Origin: Nitrosomonas marina
GTDB lineage: Bacteria > Pseudomonadota > Gammaproteobacteria > Burkholderiales > Nitrosomonadaceae
Reading direction: 5' to 3'
NCBI RefSeq assembly: GCF_900110145.1
Contig: NZ_FOCP01000005.1
Coordinates: 1 to 64,000, forward strand
DNA length: 64,000 nt
Part shown: positions 1 to 8,734 of the stretch, one piece after another
Layout: each line of letters opens with the position of its first letter
Numbering within the stretch: the stretch's first letter is position 1
The notes under the pieces: generated by a model
The model's input: only the letters and a program-made list of their open reading frames with translations
Told to the model about the DNA's origin: nothing
Database searches by the model: none
Program-made: the position numbers and the translations under genes

Positions 1-92
1 ACTTATCCACAGATGCGTAGTATCCTGCGATCTGTTTTACCCTGGTCAAATTTCAACCGTAATGGGTGGTCAATTTTAAACCGGTATCAACA
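1..92 (+). mobile_element. Probable right end of an IS21-family element (relic, or body off the left edge)
   Basis: Positions 75-92 hold the 18-mer TTTAAACCGGTATCAACA, which ends in CA as IS21-family ends do. A second, partial copy of the GGTCAA-TTT-CAACCG pattern lies at about 44-60, which fits the multiple terminal repeats of this family. The same 18-mer recurs exactly at 48385-48402, and a diverged copy lies at 45499-45557. No transposase reading frame is inside the window, so the body would have to lie to the left or be lost. The family assignment is inferred from the end pattern alone. Confidence 0.4.
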
Positions 93-509
93 GCTCATCA
101 TATTTGAAGGTTTTGCTTGATTATCGTAATACATTTGTTTATGTGTTAACACAGGAAAAATTGTTGATGTGATTACCAAGGGAAACCGACGGACTAATTA
201 CCAAGGAACTTTGTCTTAACACTTTATCAGTTGATTGGTAATTCTTTCGAAAAATACCAGAATTCAAAAGTAGAATTTCTTCTGAGATTTGCGAGCCATG
301 ATCATTCTGGCACTTACTGCATCCAGAAACAAACAATCACACAACAGCAAAGACAATCTGCTGTCACGATTTTGTCACGTCATGAATTTCAAATAATGCA
401 AATGAATCCAGTGATTCTGATTTTTTGCGGCGGGAAAATTGGCAATATACCGACCCGAAACCCAAAAGTCCGGCGATCAGTGGCATCAGCAGTAAGTCCA
501 AGAAAAGTA
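93..509. other. Gene-poor gap between IS-like end and tRNA-Asn
   Basis: No reading frame here has a ribosome binding site or recognisable family. The longest frame on the plus strand runs into the tRNA gene. A weak hairpin-free stretch follows the 3' end of the tRNA and no clear terminator was seen. Confidence 0.5.
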
Positions 510-585
510 TGGCTCCCCGACCAGGGCTCGAACCTGGGACCTGCGGATTAACAGTCCGTCGCTCTACCAACTGAGCTATCGGGGA
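510..585 (-). tRNA. tRNA-Asn (anticodon GTT)
   Basis: The minus strand folds into a full 76-nt cloverleaf. The acceptor stem TCCCCGA pairs with TCGGGGA, followed by the discriminator G and an encoded CCA. The D arm carries AGCTCAGTTGGTAGAGC, the anticodon loop is CTGTTAA with anticodon GTT, and the T arm contains GGTTCGAGCC. It decodes AAC and AAU. It stands alone, with no tRNA neighbour, about 400 bp from an IS21-like end, so it may be a point of genome rearrangement. Confidence 0.97.
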
Positions 586-601
586 TTTGGTGAAGGGGTG
601 A

Positions 602-630
602 ATCTTAACGGTTTGAACGATTCCGGTCAA
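602..630 (-). promoter_or_regulatory. Sigma-70 promoter for tRNA-Asn
   Basis: On the minus strand TTGACC (630-625) and TAAGAT (607-602) are separated by exactly 17 bp. The predicted start lies about 10 nt before the tRNA 5' end. Confidence 0.6.
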
Positions 631-871
631 TACGGATCGCTGTTTAATTTAGGAAGTTCGAAAAAGCAAGCCCTGATAAAAATTTTCGCGGTCATTATTT
701 CTCACTAAAGCGAGTTTATTAGCACCATAAAAATGCAAAAAGAGAATGTGAAAATAATCTTTGACACCTCGTGGTTTTCATACAAAATTTGCCCAAGGAA
801 ACCAATACACTTTTGTCTAAAGTTTTTTATTTTGTCCCGCCGGCATAATAACTTATCAGTATTACTACGTA

Positions 872-900
872 TTGACAATTGTTTGGGTGGAGTGTAAACA
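872..900 (+). promoter_or_regulatory. Candidate promoter of the PepSY-like gene
   Basis: A perfect TTGACA at 872-877 is followed after 17 bp by TAAACA at 895-900, about 60 nt before the start codon. The -10 element is weak, so this is tentative. Confidence 0.4.
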
Positions 901-967
901 GAATTAACTGTTTTAATGATTCACGGTCATTTTTTTGTTCTTTTGAACAGATGCTTAGGAGAGATAT

Positions 968-1441
968 ATGAATACGCAATTTTGGATTATAGTGGTATTG
1001 GTTATTCTCTTTACCACCTCGGGCCAATTGGTCGCTGGCGAAAAAGAGGAAAACGAATTGCAGGTCCCCAAGGCAGTGCTTGATGCGTTTGAAAAGGCGT
1101 ACCCGAACGCTCAAGAGGTGGAATTCGAAGAAGAAACGATTGATGGCAAAATCTTCTATGAAATCGAATACAAGGAAAACGGAAAAGAATTTGAAATTCT
1201 ATATGATACTAATGGCGTGATTGTTCAGAAGGAAGAAACAATAGATATCAAGAATCTTCCTGATCAGATTGTTCAAGCTATTACCACGGCATACCCCAAA
1301 GCAACCATTGAAGAAGCAGAGAAACTAATGAAAGCTGATGGAACGGTTATTGGTTATGAAGTTGAAATTAAGACTGAAGGCAAAGAATATGAACTCGAAT
1401 TGGACGCATCAGGGAAAATTCTGAAAACTGAAGAGGATTAA
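968..1441 (+). CDS. Periplasmic PepSY-like protein with two tandem domains
   Basis: The 157-residue product starts with a signal peptide (residues 1-23, hydrophobic WIIVVLVILF, cleavage near VAG). Two copies of a roughly 60-residue PepSY-like (BLIP-fold) unit follow. Each begins with a helix ending in AYP (FEKAYPNA and ITTAYPKA) and continues into beta strands of the type YEIEYKENGKEFEI and YEVEIKTEGKEYEL. The protein is very rich in Glu and Lys. A Shine-Dalgarno AGGAGAG lies just before the ATG. Such domains often bind or inhibit proteases or sense the periplasm, but the target is unknown. It is convergent with the giant adhesin across a strong hairpin. Confidence 0.75.
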   Translation: MNTQFWIIVVLVILFTTSGQLVAGEKEENELQVPKAVLDAFEKAYPNAQEVEFEEETIDGKIFYEIEYKENGKEFEILYDTNGVIVQKEETIDIKNLPDQIVQAITTAYPKATIEEAEKLMKADGTVIGYEVEIKTEGKEYELELDASGKILKTEED

Positions 1442-1548
1442 GTCAGTCATGATCAGTATTTTTTGCCATGATTTAGTTTGGTAATAATTGAAAAGTGACA
1501 ATTGCTATAACCTGCTAATAAGATTACCGATCATCGAAATGTTTTATA

Positions 1549-1581
1549 TGGAGTAGCTCAGGCCGGGTCTGAGCTACTCCA
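1549..1581. terminator. Strong hairpin between convergent genes
   Basis: A perfect 13-bp stem (1549-1561 with 1569-1581) closes a 7-nt loop, GCCGGGT. It lies between the stop codons of the PepSY-like gene and the adhesin gene. Neither side has a clear T-tract, so intrinsic termination is plausible but not certain. Confidence 0.55.
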
Positions 1582-1591
1582 GCTAGCAAAA

Positions 1592-4500
1592 CTAAACACC
1601 ATCCACAAGCAATATATTGCCTATGGTTGTTATTGCTTCGTCGTTGATAGCAATATCCACTGCGAGCCATTTACGTGTCATATCGCCATTTTCCAGTTGT
1701 GACAGATGTTGTTCAAGCTCGGTATCGTTTACTTGTCTGTTCAGTGTCTGTTGATAAATTGTCTGAATATAATCCGTATCTGACAGGGTATTCAAATTAG
1801 CATTATTCTGAAACCAGCCCAGTATAATTTCGGGGCTGACACTATTAGCTATTGCTTCGCGACCCATTTGCCATTCATCAATGGTGGCATCGCGATCAAA
1901 GAAAGTCTTGAATAAACGTCCCAGGATACTTTCAACTGGATCATGCGCCAGCAAGACATTCTCTCCGCTGTCGAACGCGATCATTTCAGCATTTTCAAGA
2001 CTTAGCATGGCACCGTCCTCCAGGCGCGTGATTTCAATTGTGTCACCTATCTGTTCCAGGTGAACATCATCACGATGGCCTGTCATTCGCAGCACATCAT
2101 GCCCATCACCGCCATCGACTCTTAGTCCCAGCCCCATCGGCAGATAGCCCTGATCGTTAGCACTGCCACCAATCAGGTCGCGTACAACGTCCAGTTGAAC
2201 AATATCAGGATTATTATCCAAACCTGCAAGTAATTCGTCGATTGTTTTGTCTTTGAGATCAATAGCCTCAGGCATATTCTGAAACGCCCTGACGATACCA
2301 TTGATATCAGCGTCATGCCAGTTTTGTACAGCATGGCCTTCGGTGGTTGTTAAATCCCTTCCTAACCAGGTTTTGACCAGATGATGAGCGGCAACTTCCA
2401 CTACAGAATGGGCGATCGCCAGACTTGGGCCGGTTTCAAATTGCACCAGTTCGGTATCGCTCAGCGTATCCGTCTCACCGTTTTGATGTGTGAGTGTTAC
2501 CTGGTTGCTGCTGACCGTGATCTGATAATCCGATAGTTCGCCAGACTGAATGGCGGTATCGAATCCGAGTCCACCATTCAGTTTGTCGTTGCCACTACCA
2601 CCCGTGAGGATATCATTTCCGGCACCGCCGTAAACGATATCATTCCCGGCGTCTCCAGCTGTCTGGTCGTCGCCACCCAAGCTACCGATAGTATCGTCAC
2701 CCCCGCCGCCAAATAGTATATCGTCATCCGGCCCCAGTACGATGAACTGATCCAGGTTGTCGCCAACTACGACATTTTCCCCGTCACCACCCGTGACGCG
2801 CACTGCGCCGATAATGGCTGCAAATGCTACATTCTTGAGTTGCATAATGGTTCCCGATGGCATATCGGCAGCGTTGATGATTAATGCCTGCATACCGTCA
2901 TCCGGCAGGTTGGAGCCATTGATAATCACGGGCAAACCCGCGTTTTCGTTACTGTCAGCTGAGAATGAAATGGTGTGCACAGAAACTTTATCGGTTTGCG
3001 TCAATGAAGCGATAAAATTCCTTCCGTGAACAATCATTTCCGATGAGAGGTTAGTATCGTTGACAGCTTCTTGTTCAATACGATTGACCAGGTCGTTGAT
3101 GGCACTCTGTGTATCCATCGGTCCGGGTTGACCGTTGACAGATACCCCTATTCCAGCAGGCAGACCTACGGCCAGAACAGGATTACCAGAAAGACTGGTC
3201 AGAATGGAAATGTCCGCATGTGTTTCATTTTCAGAATCCGGATCGTCTATACGCGCATTATCAACGATCGGAACAGTCAGCGTAGTCGATCCGTCCGCTT
3301 CAGCTTCGGCAGCTATGGTGACGCCATCAGATGTTTTTGTACCCGGCTCTGATGTGCCTGGCGAGGTTGTCGTACCGCCACCGCCAGATGGTGGTGTCAC
3401 TGCCGGTACGGTAGTGCCATTGCCTGTCGCATTAGCCCAAATGCTATTGCCTGTCGCGTCAACGATATTGATAGCGGCATCAGCGCCGGCTGCCCAGTCT
3501 TCTGCAGCGGCCAGATTGTATATAATGCCGCCGGTTGATGAGGTGCCGTTTTTATTAATGATCTGGTTGACAGCAGCTTTGTCGGTTGCGCTTAGGATCA
3601 GTGCAAACTCAGTACCTGAAGTAATGTCTGCATTGGCCGTATCGGTCAGCGTATATGTTTCACCATCTTCGCCCGTAATGGTGAATTTATTGGCGATAAT
3701 ATCATTTGCAGCACCGCTGGCGCTTTTAAAACCAGTGCCTGTCACAATCAGCGCACCTGTACTTGCATAGTATATAGCTGAGGTGATGGCGGGGACAGGA
3801 ACGTTACTGACAGTGATGCCATTGCCGGATTGATCTGATGTATCGCCGGCTGTAACACCACTATTCCAATCATCTGCTGTCGCCAGATTGTAGGTGGTGC
3901 TGTCAACAGATTCAGTGCCGTTTTTGTTGACAATTTGATTGACCGCCGCCTTGTCCGCAGCGCTGAGCATGATCGTAAATTGCGTAGCGGAATCACGCTC
4001 AACATCCGGCGAGTCAGTCAAGGTATAGGTCGAGCCACCTTCCCCAGTAAAAGTTAATGCGGAAGTGTCAATATCAGCTCCACCACCATTGGCCTGGATA
4101 TTGGCTCCTGCAACAACCAGGGTGCCGGTATCGGCATTATAAACTGCAGATATTATTCTTGGATTTGCAACGATGGCCACTGTAGAACTCACCGTCAGCG
4201 CGGCCGTATCGTCACCACCGTTTACCGTGCCGCCGCTATCGGTCAGGCTGGTGATGGTCACCACCCGATTGCTGGTGTTTGGATTATTGCTGTTGTTTTG
4301 ATAGCTAATGTCGTCGATCAGAATCTGCGTAGCCGCTGCCGACAGCGTTCCACCCGTAAGACTCACGGTGGCGGTAGTGCCGGCCACAGACACGCTGTAG
4401 TTCAGGCCGTTGGTGGCGGTAATGCCTGATGCCCCGTCCGTGAGTTCAATCGATGTCCCGTCTGTATTGAGTATTTCATCAGAACCGTCATTAACATTGG

Positions 4501-7500
4501 TTACCGTGAGCGTTAATGCTGACAGCGTTTGCCCGCTTTCGACTGTAGAAGCTGACGCGCCGCTGAACAGGCCGGCTGCAGCGCCGCCTTCGGTAAAAGT
4601 TGGATTGGAACCTGTAGCAGTTAATGTGGGCTCGTCATTAACCCCAGAGATTGTAACAGTTGAAGCAACCGCCAGTGCGGCCGTATCGTCACCACCGTTT
4701 GCCGTGCCGCCGCTGTCGGTCAGGCTGGTGATGGTCACCACGCGGTTGCTGGTATTTGGAGCACTGCTGTTGTTCTGGTAGCTGATGCCGTCGATCAAAG
4801 TCTGCGTAGCTGCTGTTGACAGCGTTCCACCCGTAAGACTCACGGTGGCGGTAGTGCCGGCCACCGACACGCTGTAATTCAGGCCGTTGGTGGCGGTAAT
4901 GCCTGATGTCCCGTCCGTGAGCTCAATCGATGTGCCGTCTGTATTGAGTATTTCATCAGAACCGTCATTAACATTGGCTACCGTGAGCGTTAATGCTGAC
5001 AGCGTTTGCCCGCTTTCGACTGTAGAAGCTGCCGCGCCACTGAACAGGCCGGCTGCAGCGCCCCCTTCGGTAAAGGTCGGGTTGCTGCCGTTGGCGGTCA
5101 ATGTCGGCTCGTCGTTGTTCTGGACCACGGTCACCGTGGACGCGACAGCCAGCGATCCCGTGTTGTCGCCGCCATTGGCGGTACCGCCGTTGTCCTGAAT
5201 GCTGGTCAGCGTCACTACGCGATTGCTCGTACTCGGGCTGTTGCTGTTGTTCTGGTAACTCATGTTGTCGATCAGCGTTTGAGTCGCCGCAACCGACAGA
5301 TTGCCGCCGGTCATGGTAACCGTGGCAGTCGTGCCAATGACCATCACGCTGTAATTCAGACTGTTACCGGCGGTGCTGCCGTTGGTGCCGTGGGTCAGCA
5401 CAATCGTGGTACCGTCAACATTGATACGCTCGTTGCTGCCATTGGTAACGTTGGTGATGGTGAAGCTTAACCCTGTGATGTTCTGACCGGATTCAACGGT
5501 GTCGATGCTGGTGCCGCTGAACAGGCTCGCCGCAGCCCCGTTTTCGGTAAAGGTCGGATTACTCGCATTGGCCGTGAGTGTGGGCTCGTCATTGACACCA
5601 ACAACTGTAACGGTGCTCGCAACGGCGATTGAGGCGGTATCATCGCCACCGTTGGCCGTTCCACCGCTATCCTGAATGCTGGTCAGTGTCACCACGCGGC
5701 TGCTGGTGCCCGGCGTGTTGCTGTTGTTTTGATAGCTCATGTTGTCGAGCATAGTTTGGGTGGCTGCAGTTGATAAGGTGCCCCCCGTCAACGAGACAGT
5801 CGCCGTCGTACCGATCACCATCACGCTGTAGTTCAAACTATTGGTGGCAGTTGAGCCACTGGTGCCATGGGTTAAAACAACAGCGGTACCGTCGATATTA
5901 ATGATTTCGCTGATGCCGTTGGTCACGTTGGTGACGGTAAAGGTAACCCCTTTAATCGTCTGGCCTGCCTCTACGGTGCTGATGCTGGCACCGCTGAACA
6001 GGCTGCCCGCAGCGCCCCCTTCGGTAAAGGTCGGGTTGCTGCCGTTGGCGGTCAATGTCGGCTCGTCGTTGTTCTGGACCACGGTCACCGTGGACGCGAC
6101 AGCCAGCGATCCCGTGTTGTCACCGCCATTGGCGGTACCGCCACTGTCCTGAATGCTGGTCAGCGTCACTACGCGATTGCTCGTACTCGGGGAGTTACTG
6201 TTGTTCTGGTAACTCATGTTGTCGATCATGGTTTGCGCGGCAGCTGCAGACAGGCTTCCGCCGGTCAGGGAAATTGTGGCCGTGGTGCCGATTACACTCA
6301 CACTGTAATTGAGACTGTTGGACGCCGTTGAACCATTGGTACCATGGGTCAGGACAATCGTTGTACCATCGACGTTGATGCGTTCATTGCTTCCATTGGT
6401 CACATTGGTGACAGTAAAGGTTAATCCGGAAACAGTTTGTCCGGATTCAACGGTGCTGATGCTGGCACCGCTGAACAGGCTGCCCGCAGCGCCTCCCTCG
6501 GTAAAGGTCGGGTTGCTGCCGTTCGCAGTGAGGGTTGGCTCGTCATTGACCGCAGTCATTACCACGGTACGGGTATCGGAGCCACTCGCGGCATTCTTGT
6601 CAGTAGCAGTAAACGTGACCGTCCGGTTGGATGTGCCTGGATCATCGGTAGTAGAATCATAGCGAATCGATTGCAAGACTTCCTGAACATTGGCGTTGGT
6701 TGCGTCGGAATCAAAGGTTACAGTCAGCTTGGTTCCGCCCGTGACGATGCCACCCGAGGCACTCAGATCGCCAATATCCGTACCGTTAGCGAAAATATTG
6801 GTGCCGCTGATGGTAATTGCGGTTCCGTCCCCGTCGCTGTCGACAATACTGATCCGGTCACCGGCTTCAGCATTGCCGGTAATTTGCGCAGAGAGACTGC
6901 CGCCGTTCCATTCGGCATCACCGTCAGCGTCACTGACTGCGCCGGCACCATCGAATTGTGTAGCAGCGCTCCCTTCGGTATATGCCAGATTAGTATCGTT
7001 GATGGAAATTGAAGGGGTGGCATTAGGGCTGATTTCTGAGCCAGCCCTCAGATTATCCATAAAAATCCAATGGGTATTCGCCGCAAATTTGGCCTCATCC
7101 ACGGATCCCCAATTTAGCGTCCATGTTCCTGAGGAAGTATCAGCTGCGTTGAAAGTCTGAGATTCGACTTGAACACCATCGCGAAACCCATAGAAAGTTA
7201 ATGAGGCATTAGCAGGATTTCCGGCCGTATCAATCACATAATCAATACTGGTCAATTTGAAATTCGATGAATCGCTTGTGTAGACGCGCGTGCCAGTGGT
7301 GTTTACATTATCTGTAAAGGACCCTTCATGTGGATAAATACCGGTTTCTCCACCAAATCCGTTGAACCGGAAACCGTCGTAAGAAATATCATCAATGACT
7401 GTTCCATTGGCGATAACCGCGGTATCTGCCAGCCCCAGGCCTTCATAGTTCGATGTCTGGTCGCCGGAAACTGGTAATGCGAGGACGCTACCATATGAGT

Positions 7501-8035
7501 CGATAAAATATTTCGCCAATGGTAACGATGCTTCGATTGCTCCTGTCGCTACCTCGAGTTGCCAGTCACCCTGCAACGCGTTTGCACCCGTCAAATCATC
7601 TGAAGCAGCGATGTCGGCCCCGGTCATACGAGTCATTGCAGTCAGCAAATCAACACCTGAACCGGTTGCGAGATTACACCCATAAAGCAGAATGTCGCCA
7701 TCCGGAGACATGGCAGAACCAATTGTTGCCAAGGCCTCTGCATACTCGACGATATTTTCAGATGTCAGTTCCAGGTCACCTAATAACAATTTTCCTTCTG
7801 CACCATGGGAAAAAACGTGAATACTGTCAATATCGGACCGTCCATCGAGTCTCTCCGCCAGACTCGCCAATCCGTCGCCACCATTGATCAGAACTACTTC
7901 GGTTCCCGGATCCAGCTGCCCGATCAACGTTTCATAATCATCTATCGCCGTATCCACCACAGCAAGTGTGACTGCAGAATCAGCTGATAAATGAGATTTC
8001 GACAGATTGGATTGATTGGGTCGGAATGTTGACAT
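1592..8035 (-). CDS. Giant RTX adhesin with DUF4347, five ~159-aa repeats and DUF4214-like C terminus
   Basis: The product is about 2,147 residues. ATG 8035 is preferred because AAGGTG lies 9 nt upstream; a GTG at 8047 would add four residues. Order: a DUF4347 domain (about 25-185, including VFSHGAEGKLLLGD and LLYGCNLATG), a lectin-like stretch (about 200-330), five tandem repeats (about 500-1290) each opening NDEPTLTA, two roughly 125-residue repeats (SAIY...TGALIVTG), an RTX block of GGxGNDxL nonapeptides (about 1750-1820), and two DUF4214-like segments near the end. There is no N-terminal signal peptide. With the RTX block this suggests type I secretion and surface attachment. No ABC transporter, membrane fusion protein or outer-membrane channel is in this window. 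Long frames on the opposite strand are shadows of the repeats. Confidence 0.85.
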   Translation of the reverse strand: MSTFRPNQSNLSKSHLSADSAVTLAVVDTAIDDYETLIGQLDPGTEVVLINGGDGLASLAERLDGRSDIDSIHVFSHGAEGKLLLGDLELTSENIVEYAEALATIGSAMSPDGDILLYGCNLATGSGVDLLTAMTRMTGADIAASDDLTGANALQGDWQLEVATGAIEASLPLAKYFIDSYGSVLALPVSGDQTSNYEGLGLADTAVIANGTVIDDISYDGFRFNGFGGETGIYPHEGSFTDNVNTTGTRVYTSDSSNFKLTSIDYVIDTAGNPANASLTFYGFRDGVQVESQTFNAADTSSGTWTLNWGSVDEAKFAANTHWIFMDNLRAGSEISPNATPSISINDTNLAYTEGSAATQFDGAGAVSDADGDAEWNGGSLSAQITGNAEAGDRISIVDSDGDGTAITISGTNIFANGTDIGDLSASGGIVTGGTKLTVTFDSDATNANVQEVLQSIRYDSTTDDPGTSNRTVTFTATDKNAASGSDTRTVVMTAVNDEPTLTANGSNPTFTEGGAAGSLFSGASISTVESGQTVSGLTFTVTNVTNGSNERINVDGTTIVLTHGTNGSTASNSLNYSVSVIGTTATISLTGGSLSAAAAQTMIDNMSYQNNSNSPSTSNRVVTLTSIQDSGGTANGGDNTGSLAVASTVTVVQNNDEPTLTANGSNPTFTEGGAAGSLFSGASISTVEAGQTIKGVTFTVTNVTNGISEIINIDGTAVVLTHGTSGSTATNSLNYSVMVIGTTATVSLTGGTLSTAATQTMLDNMSYQNNSNTPGTSSRVVTLTSIQDSGGTANGGDDTASIAVASTVTVVGVNDEPTLTANASNPTFTENGAAASLFSGTSIDTVESGQNITGLSFTITNVTNGSNERINVDGTTIVLTHGTNGSTAGNSLNYSVMVIGTTATVTMTGGNLSVAATQTLIDNMSYQNNSNSPSTSNRVVTLTSIQDNGGTANGGDNTGSLAVASTVTVVQNNDEPTLTANGSNPTFTEGGAAAGLFSGAAASTVESGQTLSALTLTVANVNDGSDEILNTDGTSIELTDGTSGITATNGLNYSVSVAGTTATVSLTGGTLSTAATQTLIDGISYQNNSSAPNTSNRVVTITSLTDSGGTANGGDDTAALAVASTVTISGVNDEPTLTATGSNPTFTEGGAAAGLFSGASASTVESGQTLSALTLTVTNVNDGSDEILNTDGTSIELTDGASGITATNGLNYSVSVAGTTATVSLTGGTLSAAATQILIDDISYQNNSNNPNTSNRVVTITSLTDSGGTVNGGDDTAALTVSSTVAIVANPRIISAVYNADTGTLVVAGANIQANGGGADIDTSALTFTGEGGSTYTLTDSPDVERDSATQFTIMLSAADKAAVNQIVNKNGTESVDSTTYNLATADDWNSGVTAGDTSDQSGNGITVSNVPVPAITSAIYYASTGALIVTGTGFKSASGAANDIIANKFTITGEDGETYTLTDTANADITSGTEFALILSATDKAAVNQIINKNGTSSTGGIIYNLAAAEDWAAGADAAINIVDATGNSIWANATGNGTTVPAVTPPSGGGGTTTSPGTSEPGTKTSDGVTIAAEAEADGSTTLTVPIVDNARIDDPDSENETHADISILTSLSGNPVLAVGLPAGIGVSVNGQPGPMDTQSAINDLVNRIEQEAVNDTNLSSEMIVHGRNFIASLTQTDKVSVHTISFSADSNENAGLPVIINGSNLPDDGMQALIINAADMPSGTIMQLKNVAFAAIIGAVRVTGGDGENVVVGDNLDQFIVLGPDDDILFGGGGDDTIGSLGGDDQTAGDAGNDIVYGGAGNDILTGGSGNDKLNGGLGFDTAIQSGELSDYQITVSSNQVTLTHQNGETDTLSDTELVQFETGPSLAIAHSVVEVAAHHLVKTWLGRDLTTTEGHAVQNWHDADINGIVRAFQNMPEAIDLKDKTIDELLAGLDNNPDIVQLDVVRDLIGGSANDQGYLPMGLGLRVDGGDGHDVLRMTGHRDDVHLEQIGDTIEITRLEDGAMLSLENAEMIAFDSGENVLLAHDPVESILGRLFKTFFDRDATIDEWQMGREAIANSVSPEIILGWFQNNANLNTLSDTDYIQTIYQQTLNRQVNDTELEQHLSQLENGDMTRKWLAVDIAINDEAITTIGNILLVDGV
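4155..6537 (-). repeat. Five tandem ~477-bp coding repeats inside the adhesin
   Basis: The NDEPTL coding signature recurs at about 6537, 6058, 5583, 5107 and 4631, a period close to 477 bp. Positions 5058-5274 and 6012-6228 differ at only about six of 217 bases although they are two units apart. The last two units are also very similar. Neighbouring units are less alike, so copies are being homogenised by recombination or a two-unit duplication. Confidence 0.85.
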
Positions 8036-8734
8036 AACGCAAAACACCTTAATAATTTAGAGAAAACAGCATTTAAAATAATTATTGCTTACCAGCTTCT
8101 GGATTCTAGCAATGCACTTTTGCTAATCATCAGGCAAATACTAATATCTCCTGTCATTTCTTGATAACTTAAAATAAGGCGTATTTCACCGCTTTTAGCG
8201 CATCATCATTCGACACGGCCGCTCAAAAGCATTTATTTCAGAGTACGTCAGTGAATCGCGATAAACCCGTTACCTGACAGGTTGTGCAGATACATTACCG
8301 GGTTTTTCGGTCAGATTTAACAGGCCAATCAACCCTGTATTTGATGAATTTTTACAGGTAGGAATCATGAGAATTACCCTTTTAGGTTTTAATAAAAACA
8401 TGCACTTCTATCAAAACCGGTAACTCTCACTTTTTTTTCGCAGGCTATGTGCCAGTTCAAGACTGAATATATTCGCACAAACCGCATCGGTCCGTTACGA
8501 TATAAATTTTATCTCCAGTTTAGAGAATTAATCGCCGTATCCGTTAGCAGCATATAAGTTCCTCGTCCAAACCAGGTACACAAACCTTGTCCAGGTATAT
8601 ACATGGAGAAAATTTGGACAATAAAAAAGCAAGCTGTTGGCAGATTTTTTGAGACAATATGAGACAAATATTATAGTAATAATAAACACTTATTATTTAT
8701 TTTGGTATCCTGCCGGACATTATGGAACACACAG
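8036..8734. other. Long AT-rich gap between adhesin and mnmE
   Basis: This 0.7-kb stretch must hold the adhesin promoter and leader and the 3' flank of mnmE. No supported gene was found. An all-AT inverted repeat at 8678-8697 (8-bp arms AATAATAA and TTATTATT, loop ACAC) sits about 40 bp beyond the mnmE stop and may help end that transcript. Confidence 0.4.

Larger units (their letters stand above)
586..967. other. Intergenic region between tRNA-Asn and the PepSY-like gene
   Basis: This AT-rich gap holds the tRNA promoter at its left end and a candidate promoter for the downstream gene at 872-900. No coding frame in it is supported. Confidence 0.5.

Noticed and set aside
3-11. TTATCCACA, a perfect DnaA box, near a possible origin
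   Set aside because: Only single copies occur here and at about 45477-45485, both beside IS21-like ends. There is no cluster, AT-rich unwinding region or dnaA gene, so it is not an origin.
231-551. Plus-strand reading frame of 106 codons
   Set aside because: It runs through the tRNA-Asn gene, has no binding site and shows no recognisable sequence.
3071-7012. Many long plus-strand frames opposite the adhesin
   Set aside because: They mirror the repeats of the real minus-strand gene, repeat with the same period and have no binding sites.
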